From contig OZ024894.1 in the NCBI GenBank assembly GCA_964017195.1, positions 35,395,114-35,459,113 on the forward strand: a DNA stretch of 64,000 nucleotides, read 5' to 3'. Under the pieces are notes generated by a model that made no database searches, was not told the origin of the DNA, and saw nothing but the letters and a program-made list of their open reading frames with translations. This DNA is from Siderastrea radians. Its lineage: Eukaryota; Cnidaria; Anthozoa; Scleractinia; Rhizangiidae. A program made the translations under genes and the position numbers. The first letter of the stretch is position 1. Each line of letters opens with the position of its first letter. This document shows positions 52,470 to 63,800 of the stretch, one piece after another.

Positions 52470-52870
52470 GGATAATAGAAAATCATTAATCAGTGAGTAA
52501 TCAATAGGTAATCAATCAGTAAACTATAACATCAATGACTAATCAATGACATTGATAAGTAATCAATAGGCTACATAATTTGCTTATTTGTCTTCGACTG
52601 GTCATGAGTACCCATTGATCATTGGCAATACTCAACGACTCATCAGTTGATTACTCATTGATTAACCATCAATGCCCCGTTCCCTCTATGTAACAAGCCT
52701 GCAGGGAATCATGTTGACCATGTATGAGTAGACTATCAGCTTACTATTGGCCAAATAATGATTGATGTGATTGGAGTATCAATCGAGTGTCAGTCGATTG
52801 TTGACAGAGTATCAACATAGCATTGATGGAGTGTTGGTGGAGTATCAGGCGACATATCAACCTATGTATT
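52470..52870. repeat. Degenerate 'atcaatgagtaatc' low-complexity tract
   Basis: Dozens of overlapping variants of aatcaatgagtaatcaat and its reverse complement (attgatcattgg, attactcattgatta). No fixed unit length is obvious. The left end of the 52902 element begins directly after it. Confidence 0.7.
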
Positions 52871-52901
52871 GACTGACAGATTGATCAAGGCCACCCATAA
52901 G

Positions 52902-53693
52902 GGCTGTGGCTAAAAGTAGGATGGGGACGCGGAGACGCATGTTTGGGGACATGGGATGCGGGGACGCATGAAAGAGGGCACATGGTGACGAGATTGGGGA
53001 CGTGAGGACATAACATTGCAAAAGTGGGGATGTGAAAATGGGGATGCAGGGAAGTCAGACCGGGGATGCTAGTCATATGGCATTAAAGCAGAAAAAGTGA
53101 CTATACATAGATCAAAACAGCTGATTTCTTCCAACAAAACAGTGCAAACGTTGGCTATTTTCCTATCAATCTGAATAGACATGCCAGTCACAAATACCTT
53201 TCTTTCCGGACTTTGTGAGAGGTTAAGCTGTGTTCACTAAGATTATCAATTCATCGAACCCAAACTGTGTAAAGAGAAAGTTAATGACATTTCTCTGGAG
53301 TTTATAACCGATTCGTTTTAGGGAATGTTTCTTACGAAATTTTCATGTTTTCTAGGTGCAGAAACACGATATGCCTCTGGAGGTCTCCCAGGAAATTATC
53401 AACAAAGTCAGCTGTGTACAGACCGATAATATTATTATCAACAAAGTCAGCTGTGTACAGACCGATTTCTTTCTTAAAGATGCCTGACCAAACTTTGTTC
53501 CAAGAGGAGGTAAATTTGGTCCGAGATGCCGATACATCTTTTTTCACAAGTGCCTGGTCCTTTTTTGTCACGATAAGTGGTGTGTTTGTTCCCTCCTAGC
53601 CGGTAGCCAAAAGCGTTCAAGTATGTATTTTCCCTGTCCGTGGGTCCCTGCGTCCCCGTCCCCACATTCCCATCCCACTTATAGCCACAGCCC
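52902..53693. mobile_element. ~790 bp hAT-like non-autonomous element
   Basis: The ends ggctgtggctaaaagtagga and, inverted, ggctgtggctataagtggga are flanked by the direct duplication cccataag (52894-52901 and 53694-53701). The subterminal sequence is full of ggggacgc / gcgtccccg repeats. Inside is a 27 bp direct repeat around aaagtcagctgtgtacagac (53402 and 53441). No transposase is visible. Confidence 0.85.
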
Positions 53694-53726
53694 CCCATAA
53701 GACACAAGAGCTGAAAGATCGGGAAA

Positions 53727-53779
53727 CGGTCAGTGCAAAATGCAGACTGCAGACTGCAGACTGCATTTTGTACTGACCG
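53727..53779. mobile_element. 53 bp palindromic insertion with 10 bp target duplication
   Basis: cggtcagtgcaaaatgcaga is mirrored by tctgcattttgtactgaccg around a (ctgcaga)n centre. The direct repeat gatcgggaaa lies at 53717-53726 and 53780-53789. The whole unit is one hairpin. Confidence 0.8.
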
Positions 53780-53924
53780 GATCGGGAAAACAACCTCTTG
53801 AATGAGATGCACGCATGAACTCTCACTGACTTTTTTTTGTTGCATACAACTACCATGATTCCCTGCAGGCATGTTACATAGGGGAACTGGCCAGTTATTG
53901 ATGTTATCAGATTATTAGTCCTAA

Positions 53925-55705
53925 GTGTGTTGCTTTCTTGACACCTATCAGTCTACAGTTCGCCGCTCAAATTTGCTTCCACGGAAGTCAAGACAGGGTT
54001 TGCCCTCTTGATCTTCGTACGGATGTAAATACCTCTGCAAACGCTCCTCAGTGATAAGTGAAAGATAAAAAACACCATGTGTAGGGTCCTGATCCCTCAT
54101 TCCCGCTCCTTTTTCACAAGAATCCCGCGTCCCACACTTGTTTCATCGCTATCCCAAATCCCGGTTTTTCGTTCGCAAAAAATATATTTTAAAAATTAAA
54201 AAAGACTAATTTCTGCAAAAGCTAATAAATGTAAGATATAGATTGGCTCTTTCAACGCCACTGCCTGCTTTTTGAACTCTAGCGATCGTGACCTCGCGCT
54301 TTTTTGGCTTTTCTCCGAGGCCTTTACTCCTTGTGATTTCTTCTAACCCAGGGAAGGTTTTAAGTGCTTCTGGAATCTGTAGAGCTCGTTTAGCGGGACA
54401 CTGAGTTTTTCTTTGTGGATCGCCACGGTATTTCTGGCGCTAGAAGCCTCGTCTGTGGCCGCAAGAAAGAACGACACCAAAACTCTGACTGTCTTATTCA
54501 AGGGAGCAGAGCTGGCATCACTATTTGCCATATCTAACCGAAAAACTGTTGAAAAAACCCCCTCAAGATTACAATAAATGTGAAGAGCTTGAAATATCTT
54601 TATGAAAAAACCAAACGCGTCAATCTTTAGTACAATTAAAATCACTGTAGCTCTTATTTGGTTGTCTGTTTTAGCATGGTCTCCTTTAGGGGTCAAATAA
54701 CGCCTGAGCAACGCCCAGATTGGTCTTCTTTAGGGGTTTAATTCTAATTTTCCAACGAGCATCCCCGTCACTTTCATATGGGAGTCCTCCCCCCCCCCCC
54801 CTCCCGGGACTTGAGCATCGAGTCAATAACTGGTATGCTACTGTTACACCACGTGCACTTTCCTGGCATCCGGTTGAAACAAAATACCAGCTGTCTGCTC
54901 GTCTGTCGATTACTTGATAGTTTCAATTAGATCACTATTAACCAGGCACACTCTACAGTTTGGTTTGCTTCCGCACGCGGAATATTTTTGCCGCTAGAAC
55001 GTTTATTTGAGTCGTGACGATTTCCCGAATTCTCGACAGACAGGCAAAAAATCCCGCATCCCGTGCCCAAATTTTGGCGAATCCCGCTTCCCTGGTAGTA
55101 GTCAAATCCCGAATCCCGTCAAGATATTTTGCGTTTTCCCGAATCCCGCACCGTATTTTGGTCAAATCCCGGATCCCGAGAATACCCTTCCAGACCCTGT
55201 GTGTAGTGGACCAAAGCCACTTCAAAAAACTCTCAGACCTTTCAAAAACAAGTGCTGAGCTGTCCGTATCGTAACTGGTAAGAATATTTTCAAATCCCGC
55301 TGATGAACAATATTGTTCAATTGTCGATCTTTCTTCAAAATGAATTATCCCATGGATTCGCTGTTCGTTCTCGGGATTGAGTTCTATAAAAGCTCTTGAA
55401 AGAAAGGGATATTCATGGTCCACGTACTGAACGGCTATTCATACATATTCTCAAACATCTGTCGCTTGTCAGGGATCCAATGAAGGACTTGATTGTTGAA
55501 AATAATGTCATAAGACTCCAAGGCAATGCCTGGGAAATGTGAAGCGCTTCCTTCGACAAAAGAAAGATTCTGGATTTCCCCGTAAGATTCCTGAGCCAGC
55601 TTAATTCCTTGTCAGAATCTACACCGATAACCTTTCCCTTGGGTCCTACCTATCCAAGATGGCGTCTCCGGCTTGAGGACAAACATCCTTTTGAATGAAT
55701 CTTTT
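53925..55705 (-). pseudogene. Decayed copy of the SAM methyltransferase
   Basis: Matches 49145-49954 in pieces. The 5' part runs 55705-55199 (VCPQAGDAILD, DHEYPFLSRAFIELNPENEQ, RSTIEQYCSSAGFE, ESFLKWLWSTTH) and the 3' part 54085-53925 (tcaagacagggtttgccctc, acggatgtaaatacctctgc). Damage: about 43 bp around 55650 encoding motif I (the SAM-binding glycine loop) is deleted; a short deletion near 55605 shifts the frame; about 25 bp is lost near 55437; and a 1.1 kb insertion (54086-55197) splits the coding sequence. It cannot make a functional enzyme. Confidence 0.9.
54086..55197. mobile_element. 1.1 kb insertion with 'aatcccg' repeats inside the pseudogene
   Basis: Inserted in the pseudogene between accatgtgtag and tgtgtagtggacc, leaving tgtgtag on both sides. 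The termini agggtcctg and, inverted, cagggtctgg are short imperfect inverted repeats. Both ends carry clusters of aatcccg (aatcccgcgtccc; tcccgaatcccgcaccg). A 122 aa open frame at 54343-54711 (minus) matches nothing I recognise. Confidence 0.75.
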
Positions 55706-56240
55706 TACTCTCGTCTCGCTAAGAACAATCCCGAGTTCGTTGCCTGTTGTTGCGTGAGAAATTGCACGCGCTGTACAGTACCAGGCCTCCGCGCACAAAA
55801 CTCGGCAAAACACCACATGCTCAGAACATGAAAGAGGTAGGAAAACGTGCAACACACACACAAAAAAGAAAGCAAAACAAAACAAAAAACAATCTCAGGC
55901 TTGCAACGCTACATTTGTTACGGGGCAAGTTACACGAAAATGTCACCCTTATTACACTGTACAAAGATAGCGAAATATATGTATGAAATGATCAGAAGTC
56001 CGGAATGAGGAATTTAAAATTTGGAAATCGGAGTGTTGTGTCAAAAGCCAGGAAGGATGTGTTGTTTGACTTTTGATAAGTACATTATCAAGGAGAGAGC
56101 GAAAGAAGACCACGTGCGATGTAATTTATTCGATTTCTTTCTTCATTTTCTCTTAAGTTTGAATATACAAAACACTTTTCGCCCGCCCCTTATCTTCTAC
56201 ACAAGTTGAAGACAAAGTCAGTTGAGTTGTATAGAAGTAT

Positions 56241-57371
56241 TTATTGAGTATGTTGTTTCTTTTTAATCCTACCTGTCTCTTTAAAATATGTTATGCGCTC
56301 AAAGAACAAGTTTTTGGCGAATTTGTAAAGCTGTAAATCGAGCGAGTTCAAGTTTTTTATCTCATCCAAGACAGAATTGTTTAGCGTCGGTAAAATCTCC
56401 CCCGCTTTGGTTTCGCTTTCAGTCACCTGTGTAAAGGGAACAAAAAACTTTAACCCAAAAGTCTTCTCGAACAGATATTGGCTCTCTGCTTGGTATTCCA
56501 CGAGGCCAAAGTATGTCATTTCTTCGAGATTTTTCATAGCGCTTTTTAACATGATATTATTCCGTTTTGAGGTCGACATTCCGCCTGTGTTGTAACAGTT
56601 TACGAGCCTCAAATCAGCCAGCATTCTGGTTTGCCGGTTAATAGCGAGATTCCACGGACAGTTCATAAACTCGTCGAGGGTAATATTGCTGAGGTTTTCT
56701 CTTGGGAAGCACATTGGAAGTTCCTTCTTAGTTGGAGAGCGTCCATTGCAGCGAAGGGTAGCAGCCCTCCACATTGTACCCATGTACCCAACGAAGGAAA
56801 ATTCGCTCAGGAATCGTGAAACAGGCTCACGAACAATGGTCACATAATAGAATTTCCGCTGTTTGTTTTGCCCCTCACGTTTGTTCATATACTTTGGAAC
56901 GCATTCTTTGTGCTCAGTCCAATCGGCATGTAGCCCGCAAGGCCACCCTAGACTGTGTCGAGAGAAAAGCCAAATCTTGGACGAACCAGGACGAAGACAG
57001 TGGCAGACTCGCTTGTATTTAACCTTCGGTGTCGTAGGTGCTATCTGGCCGTTGCGTGATTTTCTCGTTCTCGAACATCGACAAGGCCTTTCTATGTCCA
57101 AGTTCTTGACCAACTGAAGACCAAATTTAGATCCCCCAGTTTTTTGTAAGTGCAAGAAAACAATGATATCATTTCCCCTGATGTTGAACTTGTGAACATG
57201 GACTTTCGCATCCTCTCCGCTTCCCTCAAAGATGCGCTTATTGCCTCCAGAGCTAACTGAGCTGCCTCGCAAATGCACCTTAAATGATAGAAGCAATACC
57301 AAGCCAGTGGCAGTGAGGACAACCACCGCGAAAACAGTTTTTAAATTAAATCCCCCGTACCTAATGGTCAT
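56241..57371 (-). CDS. HS6ST: Heparan-sulfate 6-O-sulfotransferase (single exon)
   Basis: 376 aa type II Golgi membrane enzyme that transfers sulfate from PAPS to the 6-OH of glucosamine in heparan sulfate. A short cytoplasmic N-terminus is followed by one membrane anchor at about 12-30 (TVFAVVVLTATGLVLLLSF). The 5'-phosphosulfate loop is HLQKTGGSKFG (76-80 = QKTGG). Further HS6ST signatures are WLFSRHSLGWPCGLHADWTE, the 3'-phosphate site FYYVTIVREPVSRFLSEF, NRQTRMLADLRLVNCYN and YFGLVEYQAESQYLFEKTFG. The pattern fits HS6ST rather than 2-O- or 3-O-sulfotransferases. No intron is present. The product would help set the heparan-sulfate pattern needed for FGF signalling; the FGF gene 9 kb away is probably coincidental. 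Confidence 0.95.
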   Translation of the reverse strand: MTIRYGGFNLKTVFAVVVLTATGLVLLLSFKVHLRGSSVSSGGNKRIFEGSGEDAKVHVHKFNIRGNDIIVFLHLQKTGGSKFGLQLVKNLDIERPCRCSRTRKSRNGQIAPTTPKVKYKRVCHCLRPGSSKIWLFSRHSLGWPCGLHADWTEHKECVPKYMNKREGQNKQRKFYYVTIVREPVSRFLSEFSFVGYMGTMWRAATLRCNGRSPTKKELPMCFPRENLSNITLDEFMNCPWNLAINRQTRMLADLRLVNCYNTGGMSTSKRNNIMLKSAMKNLEEMTYFGLVEYQAESQYLFEKTFGLKFFVPFTQVTESETKAGEILPTLNNSVLDEIKNLNSLDLQLYKFAKNLFFERITYFKETGRIKKKQHTQ

Positions 57372-59607
57372 TATGTTTACGCATTGATTTACAGAGCTTA
57401 GTTTGTTGAAACTCTTTTTGAAGGTACGTGCCCTTTGACGCTTGGAACGATCCCAACAATTAGCTCAAAACGAGCGGCGCACGAGCTCCGGCGGATTTGA
57501 AACAAGACTCCAATGATGCGATTCTATTTATCTTTCATCCCATGCTCTTTATCACGAAACAAAGATGGTCACGCAAAATTGCAGAAACTGTTTCCAAAGG
57601 CAGCCTTCGAAGATGCTTTCACTACGAAGCAGAAAACACGAGTGACACTCTTAAAACAGCAAAACCAGTTACGGAGTAAGCAGTGTTTCTCGTATTTGTT
57701 CTCTCTCGCTGGCGCCGTCTTCATGAGCAGATGTTTGCATGGCTCTGACTTCTAGCGTCACTTTACCTTACCACTGTGTCAAAACACAATAAAATAAATA
57801 GCTAAATTTCCTGTTGATAATGCATTTATCGCGAATTTGATCTCCACTAAACACCTGTCCTCTGAAAGCTTTTGCTGTTGATGTCAAAACTTTCCCAATT
57901 TATCTGTCATGTAAGGCAACGCTTCAGTCAGACACATGTTCCGACCTTCACTGATTGGCTCCACTGTTATTTCAATTTGGGATCCATTAGCGAGACCGCA
58001 AACTGCAGACAAAAACAGATAAAAGATACTATCCGTTATATCCGACAAGTCTATGGCGTGAAATGCCTATGGTAAGGCCTATTCAGACCAAAAAACATTT
58101 TCTCCTCCCCTTCTGAGATAACGGCCCGGGAGGTACTCCCATACAGTGTATTTAAGCTGCATGGGCTTTGTGCCGCTGTGAAGGGGATGGTTTTTTTAAA
58201 GCAGTTCAGTCTGCGATCGGGTATAGGAATCGGAGAGTCTGATCTATAGTAGAGTGCCATTTATCGGAAAATTGATCAGTGGTATGGAGAATTAAGCCCA
58301 CAATAGGAATTTTACACTCGGCGGGTATGTGATAGGGAAAGGATTTTTGTTGTCTATTTCAGAAAACAGTTGCAAAAAGCAGCTGCACTTGGTCTATTTT
58401 AAGGTAGGGGTTTCCCGGCAGGGTCTCAGGGGCACACCTCCGCCCAAACATTCTCAAAATAACCCACACCGCCGGCGATAACCGAGTGTGTCAGCGAGGT
58501 GAGAGTGTGACTCAATGTGGTTTATGTTAAGTAATGTTATGACAGCTAAGCTTGTTTATGAAAGAGAGAGGGGCGGAAATAGGGGAAATAGGAACAGCAG
58601 GACAAAATTGGATGATAGGTTTTCTAAATTACGGTCCGGAGTCGGCCCGGAGAATAAATTGACAAATTACAGATCACACGAACTTGGTAGGTTTTCTCTG
58701 AGACCTTTGAAACAGAGCTGCTCAGAGAAACAAATGGTCACTTCCTTCTAAAAGAGAACGGTGACCCCCCATGTTTATTAGGTTTTTATTTCGATGCCAA
58801 GAAGAACACGTCTTTTGCTACAGCAGGGTATGTTCGTACGCAGCAAATTCTTTAATTTCTTTCATAATCTTAATTCCTGTTCAACTAAAACAGTTCACAG
58901 TGCAAGATAAAGGCTTTTTTGTTGAACTTCTCTGATATTTTTAAGTAAGCAATGACACTTCATAGAAATTACAGTTCTCATTTCGGATTACTATGGTTTC
59001 TCGTGAAAGTCTTGCTGGTAGTATACTTACTGTTGCGGCGGAAGAACGAACATGGCAAGCCCTACTTTTTATTGCATGTTTGAAATTTTCAACATATAAT
59101 TACCAATTGGAAGAGAGTTTTAGAAACTTTAAAATATTCCTTCCATTTTGATGGAATCACCTTTAAGTCAGACAGAGACGATTTTTTTCCCTGAAATGCC
59201 GGCCAGCTTTAATAAATAGCGATACGGTTTCCATGTACTTACCACGTATAATCTGGAAACTGAAACAAATTCAGGCTCACATTCAAGGCTCATCAATGTT
59301 TGTACTGAAACGTTAGCCCTACTAAATAATTAAACACTTGTTAAGAAAGTACTGCAACTATCTCATATGAAATTGAAAGTAGGAAATGGTGATCAAGAAC
59401 AAATGTGATTCTAACCTCGGCCAAAGTCACCGGCCCCTATGTTGTGGTTTTATGAGGGGACGAAGGGACGGGGGTCATAGAGGGTGGGTATTGAAGACTT
59501 GAAGGTCTAGAGAGGGGGGTTTCAAAGAGAGGAGCGCTTATTAGAGCCTGTACGGTATGAAAGCAAACAAGTGTGGTGTAATGGTCTCTGGTTTGATGAT
59601 GATGATG

Positions 59608-59638
<31 letters not shown>

Positions 59639-60875
59639 TAAGGAATTAATTAAAGGGGCTGTCACCTATTTTTAGGACAACTTTATGAATTGAAATCAGA
59701 GGAGACCCAAAATTACTGGTTCAGTTTCGTTTAAAATTACTCTACGGGTTCTTTGAAACTATAATTAAGTGTGTTGACTGTGAATTGCCAAGATGGAAGT
59801 GAATTGCAACTGGAAAATCGCCAGAAACTGCCTGTGGTTTGTTCGCCCTATCAGGAAATCATTCAGTTTTTCTCTTGATTGTCTAGGGAAAAGCTGAACT
59901 AAGCTGTCCTTTAGATCAAGAAAAGAAGTAGAAATAACAAGGTTGTCATATACGTAGGTTTCACTGTGACAAAGCGTGTGAGGATGAAAGTGGTTCCGAC
60001 TCAGGTTCATGTTCAAGAATTTCTTCTTGAAATATGTCGTCCGACAAGATTCACTGTTCTCTCCCACACCAGTTTGACCAGGCAATTCACTTCGTTGACA
60101 TAACAGGGTAACTCCTCAGCCATGAGACTTTGGTCTCATGGCTCATCAGATCGGTTGGTCGGACCGAAATAGTTTAGGAACAGTCTGTCCACCTCGATAC
60201 TTGAATCATTTGCATGCAAAATCCGAACATTTTTATCCCAATTCATATGGATCACAAAATTTTGGGATAGAATAACAAATTCAGGACTACCTGTCTGAAG
60301 TGAAGTATTATGTTACGTCATGATACAACAAAAACTTAGCAAAGCATTACAATATTGCAGGCTCGATTTATTCGTTGGTAAATCCAATATAAATATCGCA
60401 AACGTTGTATTCCCATATAACTTTGGAAGGTTACTATTCTAAAAAAAAAGTTCACACTTCTCTTTAAATCTGAAATTCTCGTCTTCCAATGTTGGCCTAC
60501 ACACAGAGGCGATGGATGGATTTGCCAAACCACGGCGTCTTTTCTCTTGCATTTCCACTTGCCTCGGACGATGAAGTTCTTAAATAGGACACTCCCTGTG
60601 ACAACACGTGGACAAAATTTCACATACACTTGATTAACAATACAACTACGATATACAACGTATGTATCCGCCAGCAGTCAAAATGCAACAAGCAAGTCGC
60701 CACAAGGCTTGCTTCTATACACAAGAGCACGATACAATGAAGGGTCAATAACGGCTTTGATGAGAAGTGAAAATAATGCCACGACGGCTTTCTGCAAAGT
60801 TTGAGTTTCTTGTTTTCCTTTTATAATAATAATTTATGCTTATCTCCCTCCACTCCAAGGTCACGCGTGCGATAA
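57372..60875. other. Intergenic region between HS6ST and G3BP
   Basis: No gene is recognised. It contains a ggaggtactccc-family repeat (about 58120-58440), a GAT/GAC triplet run (59593-59640), repeat text resembling 4810-5010 (aagatggaagtgaattgcaac at about 59790), and a perfect small hairpin at 60119-60142. The last several hundred bases are probably the G3BP 3' UTR. Confidence 0.45.
60119..60142. other. 24 bp perfect hairpin
   Basis: gccatgagac followed by tttg and then gtctcatggc makes a 10 bp stem with a 4-base loop. Its role is unknown. Confidence 0.6.
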
Positions 60876-63800
60876 CTACTTGAATTTCCCGCCACGACCT
60901 CCACTGTCCCGGCGGCCGCCAGATCGCCCGCTAGATCCAGATCCTGCGCTCCCAGCTCCACTGCTACCTCCAAATCCTCCGCGGTTGCTCGCCCGAGATC
61001 CCCCGGATCCCCCTCGGCCGGCCTGCGAACCGCCTCCACTCGCGCCACCGCGCGCATTTCCACGAGCACCTCCGCCGCCTCCACTACCACCCCGACGATT
61101 TCCAGCAGCGCCGCGACCAACTGATCCACTGGGTTTCTTTTCCTCTATGTTGATTTCATGACTTCCAATTTTAATTGGCTGGGAAAAAGAAAACGAATTA
61201 AATATAAAAAATAAACCAAGTGTTTGCTGATCTACTGGGTTCCGTTGTTCCAAAAACGAAATCACAGTGATAACAACTATGTCAAAAGTCTCGAATGTGA
61301 TTGGATATCAATCAACCTAGTCATGATTATATTGTGATTCCTAGGGTTTTTTTTTCTAGAAACAAACTTACGAGGTTCTAGGGGGCCCAAGATATTAAGT
61401 TGCTCCAACAGTAAATTACATTTATAGTAACCTGAGAAAACAGCCGACCTCTCGCCAGGTCGCCACTTGAGCCCTCGCAAAACGACGTTTGAGTGACGAG
61501 AGCAGACATTCCATACTGATGACGTGCCACTATCAAGATCTAGGTAGTGCTTTTGATTAGTTGAAACGAAATTCCTTCGCGTTTCAACCAATCAGAAGCG
61601 CTACCTAGATCTAGGTAGCGACACGTCATCAGTATGGAATTTCTGCGCTCGTTACTCAGACGTCGTTTTGCGAGGGCTTAAGTGGCGACCTCGCGAAACG
61701 TCGGCTGTTTTCTCAGGCTACATTTATAGTAGAACTACTCCACGTTTGTGATGTAACAACGGCAAGGCGAAAATGTCAACCTCCTTCCAATAGGAACACA
61801 GGCTTCCTTGGCCCAATTTCGCGCTTTATTATCACGTGCTAGTGGAAATTTAATACGCCAATATATTTTAAATTGCGACAATCCGGCAAATGCCGCACTC
61901 AAGAATCAAACCCTAGATCCCAGGTCACCCGGTCTTTGATAGTGGGGTGGGACCCCACCCCCTGTGTTAAAGAGGAATTTATAATCAGTCATGTAATGAT
62001 AAATAAATAATAAATAAATGGGAATCAACAGTGGTACATCCACTGGGTGGCTCTCCGACCACTGTGTCCAGATCGAATTCGAATTTAGAAATGTTGGTTT
62101 CTGAGGAGAGGATAAAACCGGAGTACCCACAGAAAAACCTCTCGGAACAAGGAATAGAACCAACAACAAACTCAAACCACATCTGATGCCAAGTCTGGGA
62201 ATCGCACCCAGGCCACACTGGTGGGAGGTGAGTGCTCCCACCACTGTGCTATCCCTGCTACCCCAAAGCACTGCACAAGGTAAGGAAATTACTTGTTAAC
62301 ACGAATCAATGGAAGCACTCACTCTGTTGCCTAGGATTTGTTCAACTGGGTCAGCACTATTAAAAATAACAAATCCAAAGTTCTGTGAAAACAAACAAAC
62401 AAACAAACACAATATTAGTAACACATTAACAAGAAAACAAACAAAATAGTAGTAACACATTAACAAGAAAACAAACAAAATAGTAGTAACACATTAACAA
62501 GAAAAGAAAAGAAACAAAATAGTAGTGGAATGAAAATGATGTGAACTGCGGGAAATACAAATGAAATGAAGTTGTGACCACTGAGGTGGTAATCGCAATT
62601 TAAGCAATTGCGCATTAAGCCAGAAAAAAGGATTTTGGGGGTTTCAACGTTGAAGCCTCGAAAATCCTTATTTTCCGGCTTAATTTGCAACTGCGTAAAT
62701 TGCAATGATATAAATGTGATGGTGAATATCAAGCCTGCGATGGTCACATCTTCATTTCAAAATAGTAGTATCACATTTAGAAGACATTATGACAAAGAAA
62801 AGAACCTGTACCTTGGGATTGAGCCTGATTTCTAGTATAGTTCCGTACTCTGAAAAGACAAACAGAAAAAAGAAAAATCAGTATGATAAATGTATCTTCA
62901 ATTTTTCCCTCTTAATAACTAAATAATCAATAAATTGTTAAGAAAATTAATTCTAAAGACATGAAATGAATATCAACATTGTATAAATCGGAGACAGATT
63001 TTGTCCTGATGATATGGACGTAAGAAGTTTTCTTCCTTGAAAAAATATACATTGTATGACTGTCCAATGTGATTGGACACCGTCCAATGTGATTGGACAC
63101 CGTCCAATGTGATTGGACACCACATCATATTGATGGCCTGTGAACAAGCCCTCAAAGTTAGGGGGTGGGGCACGATACACCTACAGCCTTGAAGATTAGA
63201 CCATTCATTACTACATTTCATTGAATAATAATGCATGCCAGCAGTAGTGTTAGGCTTTCCTCAGTGCAGCAACTCATGGCAAAAATGTCAAGCTATTGTA
63301 CAACGATTATAGTGACATGCACTCAAGGAAGATATTTATTCATCTGCCACAAGTAAGTTATTGGTCTTAAAAACTTTCTTGTCAAGATATTAAGTTTGAA
63401 CGTAGTTGAAATTATGGGTCACAATAACGAACTCTTACTTGCAGCTCTGTGATGAGCACAATCTTTTCAATCAATTAAACTTTCAGAAGAGTTACCAAAA
63501 ATGTGTATTTAATAAAAAGGGAATAAAGAGGGTTTTCCTTAGTACACACTTGCAAACACGTTTCGCACATCATCATCCTTGACTCCATTGGGCAGATTGC
63601 CAATAAACACTTGGTGGTTATCAGGGGCATTCCGTGCAGTTATCCTTGCCTCTCTAGTTCCCACACCTCCACGGACCTCTTTAGATGGGCGAGCAGGAGC
63701 AGGCTGGGGTCTGGGTGGAGGTGGCAACACAGACTGAGCAGGAGCCTGGGGAAAAACAAATTCCTGTTAGTCAAGAACAACAAAATTAAGTCTTCCAACT

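Larger units (their letters stand above)
49955..53924. other. Intergenic repeat-rich region
   Basis: No gene is recognised. It includes a ggaggtactccc-family repeat (50310-50420 and 50800-50920), a TA-flanked MITE (50456-50716), a degenerate atcaatgagtaatca-type low-complexity tract (about 52470-52870), an 8 bp-TSD element (52902-53693) and a 53 bp palindromic insertion (53727-53779). Confidence 0.5.

Noticed and set aside
54343..54711. 122-codon minus-strand frame
   Set aside because: It lies inside the inserted 1.1 kb element. No recognisable transposase or host domain, so not called a gene.
60821..61161. Open frames of 93 and 102 codons rich in Pro/Arg or Val/Ala/Glu over the G3BP tail
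   Set aside because: They are shadows of the GC-rich RGG/GGS coding exon in other frames.
63059..63120. CRISPR-like array (three regular repeats)
   Set aside because: There are no spacers between the 20 bp units, and the genome is eukaryotic; it is a simple tandem repeat.
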